Below are positions 6,723-11,121 of a stretch of 11,121 bases of DNA, piece after piece. The notes beneath the pieces were generated by a model. That model made no database searches, was not told the DNA's origin, and saw nothing but the letters and a program-made list of their open reading frames with translations. Numbering within the stretch: the first letter of the stretch is position 1; every line of letters starts with the position of its first letter. The stretch covers positions 1-11,121 of the forward strand of contig MHEF01000112.1 of the NCBI GenBank assembly GCA_001805125.1. The letters run 5' to 3'. This DNA comes from Nitrospirae bacterium RBG_13_39_12 (lineage in GTDB: Bacteria; Nitrospirota; Thermodesulfovibrionia; Thermodesulfovibrionales; SM23-35). The translations under genes were made by a program, and so were the position numbers.

Positions 6723-6794
6723 CCCGAAAAGTGCAATTCATGGTAGGCACATGTACCTACCAGCTTTGAAATCTAAATGCATTTTTCGAGTTAA
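6719..6794. repeat. repeat element copy B, 76 bp with terminal inverted repeats
   Basis: The ends TTAACCCGAAAAGTGCA (6719-6735) and TGCATTTTTCGAGTTAA (6778-6794) are inverted repeats matching at 15 of 17 positions. The centre, GGTAGGCACATGTACCTACC (6742-6761), is itself a near-palindrome, so the whole element can fold into a long hairpin. It has no coding capacity. Its right half (6760-6795) recurs in copy C at 7174-7209 with one mismatch in 36 bases. It has the look of a miniature inverted-repeat element or a large REP-like palindrome. It sits directly upstream of the SOD promoter. Confidence 0.75.
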
Positions 6795-7094
6795 TATCTA
6801 CTTGAGTATTATCTTATTTATCAACATATGATTTCAATCTTTTAAAAAACAGAATATTCCCAAGATATACAAATTTTTCTGATGTAATAGTTGTTAGGAA
6901 GCAAGAGAGATGCCATGATACAACATGTTGATTTTATTTAAATTCAGGAGAAATGGAGGATAAATTTGTCAGGAGAATTGCCCTTTGTAAACGGCAAATT
7001 GCCCGATAAGGTACCAGTAGACTTTGTTCTTTAAAAAAATCCGAAAATTTCCGCGCACCGAGTTTATCCTGCTTTATTATTGAAATAATAACTA
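6795..7094. other. AT-rich gene-free spacer between repeat copies B and C
   Basis: I see no convincing gene here. A plus-strand ATG at 6953 opens only 18 codons. A minus-strand frame of 76 codons (7164-6934) starts inside copy C and has no ribosome site or family character. The part at 6990-7080 has a slightly different texture (AATTGCCC repeated at 6978 and 7006) and may be decayed coding sequence, but I could not identify a parent gene. Confidence 0.4.
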
Positions 7095-7208
7095 TTAACC
7101 CAAAAAATGCAGACATTGCTTTCTCCTCGGCATCTCCTCGGCGACTCGCTGAGGAGAGATGCATATGTGCCTGCCAGCTTTAAAATCTAAATGCATTTTT
7201 CGAGTTAA
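7095..7208. repeat. repeat element copy C, 114 bp with terminal inverted repeats
   Basis: The ends are TTAACCCAAAAAATGCA (7095-7111) and TGCATTTTTCGAGTTAA (7192-7208). The left third, through the CTCCTCGGC at 7123-7131, matches the complement of copy A, and the right third matches copy B (7174-7209 against 6760-6795, one mismatch). The centre holds two copies of TCTCCTCGGC-like sequence and the near-palindrome CCTCGGCGACTCGCTGAGG (7136-7154). It is therefore a mosaic of the A and B types. No coding capacity. It lies about 100 bases upstream of cobO. Confidence 0.75.
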
Positions 7209-7308
7209 TGCATTATCATTACAACAGGCGAATGAAGAGTAGCATCTCTGGATAAAAGGATAGATTTTTTAATATTTAGAAAATTTAAACAGGGAAGATT
7301 ATAACTCT

Positions 7309-7875
7309 ATGAAAAAACCCAAGCTCAAAATTCTTGAACCTGAAAAAAAGGTTGGTCTTGTTATTGTGATGACAGGTGAGGGTAAGGGAAAAACAACATC
7401 AGCATTAGGAATTGCACTTAGGGCTGCGGGATATGGGCTGAGAGTTTGCATTATTGAGTTTATTAAAGGCGATATGTATTCCGGTGAACTCGACGGCATA
7501 AAAAAATTGTTTCCTTACGCTGAGATTCATTTAATGGGGAAAGGGTTTTGCGGAGTTAAGGGCGACAAGTACTCTTATCAGGATCACAGGGCCAAGGCTC
7601 AGGAGGCATTAAGACTTGCAAAAAAGAAAATATCTTCAAGGAAAATTGATATCTTAGTACTCGATGAGATTAACTATGCAGTCAAATTGAAATTGGTCGA
7701 TCTCCCCCAGGTGCTCGAATTGATAGAGAATAAGCCGCTCCGAATGCATCTCGTTCTGACCGGCAGGGGTGCGCATCGGGAGGTGATAAAGAGGGCCCAT
7801 ACAGTCACAGAAATGAAGGAAATCAAGCACGCTTTTAAAAGTAGGATAGAGCCGCAGAAGGGAATAGATTACTAA
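7309..7875 (+). CDS. cobO: corrinoid (cob(I)alamin) adenosyltransferase
   Basis: Transfers the adenosyl group of ATP to cob(I)alamin or related corrinoids (EC 2.5.1.17), making the coenzyme B12 form; cytosolic, CobA/BtuR/CobO family. The 188-residue length matches E. coli BtuR (about 196). Visible are the P-loop G-E-G-K-G-K-T-T (23-30), A-L-G-I-A-L-R-A-A-G-Y-G (32-43), F-I-K-G-D-M-Y-S-G-E (51-60), L-V-L-D-E-I-N-Y-A (116-124, Walker B region), L-T-G-R-G-A-H (150-156) and the C-terminal Q-K-G-I-D-Y (183-188). An AGGGAAGA site stands 10 bases before the ATG. No other cobalamin gene and no B12-box-like riboswitch are seen nearby, so it may serve salvage. It converges with the minus-strand gene 15 bases downstream. 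Confidence 0.95.
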   Translation: MKKPKLKILEPEKKVGLVIVMTGEGKGKTTSALGIALRAAGYGLRVCIIEFIKGDMYSGELDGIKKLFPYAEIHLMGKGFCGVKGDKYSYQDHRAKAQEALRLAKKKISSRKIDILVLDEINYAVKLKLVDLPQVLELIENKPLRMHLVLTGRGAHREVIKRAHTVTEMKEIKHAFKSRIEPQKGIDY

Positions 7876-7890
7876 AGAATAACTGGCCTG

Positions 7891-8427
7891 TCAGTCCCCG
7901 GGATCTTCCTGAGTTGGACATTTGATGCCTTCAAATGCATACACTATTCTCTTTTCCCTCTCGAGCCTGTTTGATGGACATGGTACCTTCTTGAAATCCT
8001 TTATTTTTTCTAATACTTCTTCCTTGTTAAAAATTCTGTTTATTGATTCTCCTGCAAGAGTTCCTTTTAGTACATCTATTATCCTTGCTTTGTCTCCGTC
8101 GGTTACCACAGCATAAGGAATCTGGTAATCTTTTATAACCCGTGCAAACGAAACAATATATCTTTCCCATGACTCTATGGCTGTTGCACATCTCATGACC
8201 ATAAAACTTACTGAATGGCAGTTGACAATAAAATCTATACTCGCAACAAACTCGGAATCACCCAGTGTCAATCTGAATTCAGGGTCTATCTCTATATCTG
8301 CAGGATCAAACATTTTTTCTTTTGTTAGCATCTCTAATACTTTCATTTTTACACCGCTTAGATGCATTCTATCAATGAATTCTTCTTCTAAAATCTTTTC
8401 CCGGACTAATTTTTCCCTTTCTTCCAA
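7891..8427 (-). CDS. small HSDR_N_2-like protein with a degenerate nuclease motif
   Basis: A 178-residue soluble protein that resembles the stand-alone 'type I restriction enzyme R protein N-terminal domain' family (HSDR_N_2, PD-(D/E)xK fold) found in Desulfobacterota and Nitrospirota. After a charged helical N-terminus (1-45) come I-D-P-E-F-R-L-T-L (47-55), A-S-I-D-F-I-V-N (62-69, D65 in the place of the first catalytic acid), F-M-V-M-R-C (75-80), where true nucleases have an E-x-K, then W-E-R-Y-I-V-S-F-A-R (87-96) and P-Y-A-V-V-T-D-G-D-K-A-R-I-I-D (104-118). Loss of E-x-K suggests it is not an active nuclease. It starts at TTG with AAGGAGG 8 bases upstream. No HsdM/HsdS or other restriction gene is nearby, so it should not be read as a restriction system. 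Its role is unknown. Confidence 0.7.
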   Translation of the reverse strand: MEEREKLVREKILEEEFIDRMHLSGVKMKVLEMLTKEKMFDPADIEIDPEFRLTLGDSEFVASIDFIVNCHSVSFMVMRCATAIESWERYIVSFARVIKDYQIPYAVVTDGDKARIIDVLKGTLAGESINRIFNKEEVLEKIKDFKKVPCPSNRLEREKRIVYAFEGIKCPTQEDPGD

Positions 8428-8550
8428 ATTTGAAGCCTCCTTAGTTCCAACTTCTGTGCATGATTTAGCAGTATTATCTAATTTCCAGCATGATATTTTA
8501 AATATTCCAATCCATATAATACTGAATTACAGGTCAATTCCGCTATATAA

Positions 8551-8566
8551 AACTAATCGATTAGTT
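8551..8566. promoter_or_regulatory. perfect 16-bp palindrome, possible operator
   Basis: AACTAATCGATTAGTT is a perfect palindrome in the 239-base gap upstream of the HSDR_N_2-like gene and beyond the end of the methyltransferase gene. It has no loop and no T-run, so a dimeric-repressor operator is more likely than a terminator. No regulator gene lies nearby, and one such palindrome could occur by chance in AT-rich DNA. Confidence 0.3.
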
Positions 8567-8666
8567 CCATAAATCATAAACAGTGTTATGTTTATGCAGG
8601 TCAAAGAATACTATATACTTGAGGTAAATAAAAAAGGAGATAATATTCAGGGTCGTGATTTTATCA

Positions 8667-9242
8667 TTAGTAAATCCATGGCAGGATTCGTGAAGAAACT
8701 TTCTTTTTATATGTTACGTACTCTTCACCGAAACGGGCCAGGAGCTCCTTTTCTTCCAGAGGTATAATTATACTGTTGATTACTATGAAATCAAGCAATG
8801 TAATTACGCCGACAGCTATTGAACCGGTTATTAGAAAAATGCCGGAGAATATAAGGGTATGAGCTGAATAAGTTGGATGCCTGACAATTGAAAACGGCCC
8901 TCCTGTTACAAGGTTCTCTTTGACCCTTGTTGATATCTCAGGTAACCCTATAATTCCCCATATGCCCAGGAGTCGGGCAGTCCAGATGTGTAGTAATGAC
9001 CCAAAAATTAATAAGGGGATACCAAATATATTCAATACAAGCGGAAGGTTTATTTTAAGGGTTAGCAGAAACCCTTTATAATGGTAAGTAAGATATACAC
9101 AGGGAAGCCATGTAATAACAGGCATTATATAGGTCAGAAACCCGATTTTTCTGAAAAAGGATGTAGCAAAATGCACAGGAATCCAGAAAAGAGGGATAAC
9201 TGGCCAGAACATGATAGTTACAATGGCAAAGAAGTCAATCAA
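8667..9242 (-). CDS. isoprenylcysteine carboxyl methyltransferase-like membrane protein
   Basis: A 191-residue integral membrane protein of the ICMT/phospholipid-methyltransferase superfamily. Hydrophobic segments lie at about 3-25, 33-52, 66-92 and 125-160. The conserved S-adenosylmethionine-binding region is clear: G-G-P-F-S-I-V-R-H-P-T-Y (114-125, with R121-H122-P123), then after the last membrane segment P-L-E-E-K-E-L-L-A-R-F-G-E-E-Y (161-175) and Y-K-K-K-V (178-182). Bacterial members are usually annotated only as 'isoprenylcysteine carboxylmethyltransferase family'. True substrates are unknown and need not be prenylated proteins. The start is TTG with an AAGGAG site about 11 bases upstream. 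It follows the phosphoribosyltransferase gene by 70 bases on the same strand and is probably co-transcribed with it. Confidence 0.85.
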   Translation of the reverse strand: MIDFFAIVTIMFWPVIPLFWIPVHFATSFFRKIGFLTYIMPVITWLPCVYLTYHYKGFLLTLKINLPLVLNIFGIPLLIFGSLLHIWTARLLGIWGIIGLPEISTRVKENLVTGGPFSIVRHPTYSAHTLIFSGIFLITGSIAVGVITLLDFIVINSIIIPLEEKELLARFGEEYVTYKKKVSSRILPWIY

Positions 9243-9312
9243 GATTTACTCCTTCGGTAACTGCTTTAAAAGATACCGTCATATTTTGCATGATATTCAA
9301 TCTTCAAGTGAT

Positions 9313-10014
9313 TCAACTCCTCTCTTTATATTTATTCTTACTGAATGTTTTTATTATATTCAAAACCTCTTCATCAGAAAGGTCATACCATTTTTTGTAT
9401 GCATCGGCAACTGCAAAGGGGAATTTGCTTCTGACATTAAGACATACAAGTTCATCAACTTCCGGCAGAATGAAATCCACGGTTCTGTGTGAACCTGTGG
9501 GAACAGCAACAATAATCTTCCGGGGCATCTTCCTTTTTATAAACTTAATGGCTGCAAACATAGTATATCCGGATGCAAGTCCGTCATCAACAACAAATAC
9601 ACTTTTACCTTCCAGAACGGGAAAAGGTTTTTCTCCCCTGAATAGTTCGTTTCGTTTTTTTATAACATCTGCTGTTTTTTCAACCTGTGCTTTTATCTCG
9701 TCTTCTGTCAGTCTTAGCTGATTCAGCAGCCTTTCGTTTAAAATAATTTTACCATCAGGTGCCATCGCACCAAGACCTGCCTCAGGGTTGTAGGGTATCT
9801 GTATCTTTCTAACTATAATTAAGTCCATCGGCAGTTTAAGGGCTTCTGATATCTCAGAAGCCACAGGAACACCTCCAGACGGGATTCCTAAGACTATTCC
9901 AACAGACCCCCTGTATTTCACAAGCTTTTCAGCAAGAAGACGGCCTGCCATCTTTCGATCCTCAAAAACGTAAAGTTTATTCCTAAGAGAGGTTTCTTCA
10001 ATTAGTTTATCCAT
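9313..10014 (-). CDS. phosphoribosyltransferase family protein
   Basis: A 233-residue cytosolic protein of the type I phosphoribosyltransferase fold. The PRPP-binding motif is V-F-V-V-D-D-G-L-A-S-G-Y-T (139-151), with the paired aspartates D143-D144 and the following G-x-A-S-G-x-T loop. Other family marks are G-I-P-S-G-G-V-P-V-A (43-52), R-K-I-Q-I-P-Y-N-P-E-A-G-L-G-A (69-83) and the C-terminal F-A-V-A-D-A-Y-K-K-W-Y-D-L-S-D-E-E-V (200-217). This is the pattern of the widespread 'putative phosphoribosyltransferase' group that is often fused to or near dienelactone-hydrolase-like or erythromycin-esterase-like proteins, not of a defined hpt, apt or upp enzyme. The substrate is unknown. The ribosome site before the ATG is weak. 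The ICMT-like gene lies 70 bases downstream in the same direction. The divergent HAD gene shares the 283-base upstream region. Confidence 0.9.
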   Translation of the reverse strand: MDKLIEETSLRNKLYVFEDRKMAGRLLAEKLVKYRGSVGIVLGIPSGGVPVASEISEALKLPMDLIIVRKIQIPYNPEAGLGAMAPDGKIILNERLLNQLRLTEDEIKAQVEKTADVIKKRNELFRGEKPFPVLEGKSVFVVDDGLASGYTMFAAIKFIKRKMPRKIIVAVPTGSHRTVDFILPEVDELVCLNVRSKFPFAVADAYKKWYDLSDEEVLNIIKTFSKNKYKERS

Positions 10015-10189
10015 ATAAATTTTTTCTTAACCCCGAAAGATCCTTCAACAGATTAAAATATGCCGCGTTCCCTTTTTAATGTAGGAAAATTACTTTTATA
10101 AGCAAAGACTACCACATCCATAAACAATGTCAAGGATGCTGATTTAACCAAAAATGAGCAGTTGTACTTACCCTCCTGAATTTGCCGGA

Positions 10190-10268
10190 TCTGACATTAT
10201 TTTTAGCAACCGAATAGATTACCCGCTTGTTTGTTGATATAATTTAAATCAGATTCCTGAATGTCAGA
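10190..10268. promoter_or_regulatory. inverted repeat bracketing a TATAAT box upstream of the HAD gene
   Basis: TCTGACATT (10190-10198) and AATGTCAGA (10260-10268) form a perfect 9-base inverted repeat, 61 bases apart, with TATAAT at 10238-10243 between them. A third AATGTCA half occurs at 10126-10132. The -35 for this TATAAT is poor (TAGATT at 17 bases). It could be a regulator-binding pair controlling the divergent region between the phosphoribosyltransferase and HAD genes. The evidence is pattern only. Confidence 0.3.
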
Positions 10269-10300
10269 GATTCGAGAAAATAGAATTTTGGAATATTTTG

Positions 10301-10918
10301 ATGCTTAATAAAAAACCGAAAAACAAAATAAAAGCTGTTATTTTTGATTTTGGCGGGGTACTTTCAGAAGAAGGTTTTAAAAATGGCCTGCTGGCTATTG
10401 GAAAAACAAAGGGGCTTGATCCAGATAAATTTTATATTACTGCGAGTGAACTTGTGTATCAGACAGGCTATGTTACAGGTATGTCTGGTGAATCTGATTT
10501 CTGGGATGCGGTAAGGGAAAGGACAGGTATTAGCGGAAGTGATGAAGAACTCAGGGCAGAGATCCTTAGCATGTTTATATTAAGGCCGGAGATGCTTGAA
10601 TTTGTGCAAAAGCTGAAATCCTCCGGTTTAGTTGTTGCTATCCTCAGCGACCAGACTAACTGGCTTGATGAGATAAATCAAAAAACTCCTTTTTTAAATT
10701 ACTTTGACTATGTATTCAATTCTTTCAATCTGGGGAAGGGTAAAAGAGATCCATCAGTTTTCAGAGATATCTGCTCGAAAATGGGATTTAACCCTGAGGA
10801 AGTGCTTTTTATTGATGATAATATGGAAAACATAAAAAGGGCTCTTAAGGAGGGCATGAAAAGTATACATTTTAAAAGTATAGGTGATTTTACAAGAGAA
10901 ATCGAAAATTTTATTTGA
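10301..10918 (+). CDS. HAD-superfamily hydrolase (subfamily IA, variant 3-like)
   Basis: A 205-residue cytosolic HAD protein, probably a phosphatase of a small metabolite. Motif I is A-V-I-F-D-F-G-G-V-L (12-21) with nucleophile D16; the usual second aspartate (two residues on) is G18, a variant I know from many variant-3 HAD proteins. Motif II is I-L-S-D (114-117), with S116. Motif III is G-K-R-D-P-S-V-F (147-154), with K148. Motif IV is V-L-F-I-D-D-N-M-E-N (168-177), with D172-D173. The helical cap between motifs I and II (about 25-95) fits the C1 cap. A TTG directly precedes the ATG in frame; I chose ATG because no Shine-Dalgarno site favours either. It is transcribed away from the phosphoribosyltransferase gene. 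The substrate cannot be read from sequence. Confidence 0.9.
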   Translation: MLNKKPKNKIKAVIFDFGGVLSEEGFKNGLLAIGKTKGLDPDKFYITASELVYQTGYVTGMSGESDFWDAVRERTGISGSDEELRAEILSMFILRPEMLEFVQKLKSSGLVVAILSDQTNWLDEINQKTPFLNYFDYVFNSFNLGKGKRDPSVFRDICSKMGFNPEEVLFIDDNMENIKRALKEGMKSIHFKSIGDFTREIENFI

Positions 10919-11028
10919 GCGGATTGTAAAAAAAGATTGAAAAAAAGTTCAATAAAGTAGATTATTAATAACAGATAATAAAGGAGTGATATCCATCAAA
11001 TAACCTGAGAAAAGGGGAGGAGGTAGAA

Positions 11029-11121
11029 ATGGCAAAGAAGAAAGCAGCGAAGAAGAAAGTAGTAAAGAAAGTAGTAAAGAAGAAAGTGGCGAAGAAGAAA
11101 GTAGTAAAGAAGAAGAGGAAA
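11029..11121 (+). CDS. lysine-rich histone-H1-like protein, 5' part only
   Basis: ATG at 11029 follows an excellent GGGGAGGAGGT site by 4 bases and opens 31 codons that run off the window with no stop. The product is M-A-K-K-K-A-A-K-K-K followed by repeats of K-K-V-V and K-K-V-A, with only Met, Ala, Lys, Val and one Arg so far. The DNA is correspondingly repetitive (aagaagaaagtagtaaag). Such low-complexity K-A-V tails occur in bacterial histone-H1-like nucleoid proteins (Hc1/AlgP/HU-extension type), and DNA or RNA binding is the natural inference. Without the rest it could also be the N-terminal tail of an HU or ribosomal-type protein. It starts 110 bases after the HAD gene on the same strand with its own ribosome site. 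Confidence 0.7.
   Translation, partial: MAKKKAAKKKVVKKVVKKKVAKKKVVKKKRK

Noticed and set aside
6953..7009. Short plus-strand frame of 18 codons beginning M-E-D-K-F-V-R-R
   Set aside because: The candidate AGGAG is only 2-3 bases from the ATG and the frame stops after 18 codons. It could be a scrap of a dead gene, but I could not identify a parent.
6934..7164. 76-codon minus-strand frame between repeat copies B and C
   Set aside because: It begins inside repeat copy C, has no ribosome site, and its product (serine/arginine start, then mixed hydrophobic) matches no family; it is best explained by chance.
7209..7308. Cobalamin riboswitch upstream of cobO
   Set aside because: I looked for the B12-box core and a structured leader in the 100 bases before the gene and saw neither; the stretch is AT-rich and simple.
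7891..8427. Possible restriction-modification or defence system around the HSDR_N_2-like gene
   Set aside because: No HsdM, HsdS, helicase or methyltransferase of DNA is nearby; the neighbouring methyltransferase is a membrane ICMT-type enzyme. The nuclease motif is also incomplete.
8588..8767. 59-codon plus-strand frame beginning M-F-M-Q-V-K-E-Y-Y
   Set aside because: More than half overlaps the ICMT-like gene antisense. No ribosome site stands before the ATG, and the non-overlapping 26 codons resemble no known protein.
10937..10954. ATTGAA/TTCAAT hairpin after the HAD gene as a terminator
   Set aside because: The stem is only 6 AT-rich pairs, and the following sequence lacks a T-run on the plus strand.

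Overview
The window looks like chromosome of a Gram-negative, probably anaerobic or microaerophilic bacterium of moderate-to-low GC. The closest stylistic match is Nitrospirota or Desulfobacterota. That is an inference from gene content (a divergent Geobacter-like Fe/Mn superoxide dismutase, glycine-zipper and YXWXY-like envelope proteins, a corrinoid adenosyltransferase, a stand-alone HSDR_N-like protein); no rRNA or marker gene is present. Most genes are ordinary household or stress genes in small units on both strands. The intergenic spaces hold the less ordinary material.

Layout. 1-195: the last ~40 codons of a response-regulator receiver domain, cut off at its 5' side beside a motif that resembles the end of a REP-transposase-type element. 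319-2253 (minus): a family I CoA-transferase (AbfT/Cat2 type) and, upstream of it, methylglyoxal synthase (mgsA), which has its own good promoter and a hairpin after its stop. 2443-3808 (plus): an envelope cluster made of a broken entericidin-like small lipoprotein gene, a glycine-zipper lipoprotein and a secreted aromatic-rich protein. 3810-3922: a hairpin followed by a GC-rich repeat. 3983-6658 (minus): superoxide dismutase and a thioredoxin-fold DUF255/SSP411-type protein. 6659-7308: a 650-base gene-free stretch with two related repeat elements that carry terminal inverted repeats. 7309-7875 (plus): cobO. 7891-8427 (minus): a small HSDR_N_2-like protein. 8667-10014 (minus): a phosphoribosyltransferase followed by an isoprenylcysteine-methyltransferase-like membrane protein. 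10301-10918 (plus): a HAD hydrolase. 11029 to the end (plus): the start of a very lysine-rich, histone-H1-like protein that runs off the window.

How it fits together. mgsA (methylglyoxal bypass) and the CoA-transferase suggest handling of carbon overflow or organic acids. SOD next to a thioredoxin-fold protein suggests oxidative stress defence. The 2.4-3.8 kb block is a cell-envelope block. I see no defence system, CRISPR array, phage or complete mobile element. The best leads are a family of 76-114 bp non-autonomous repeats with modular interiors (three relatives in this window), the decayed entericidin gene and the decayed response regulator.
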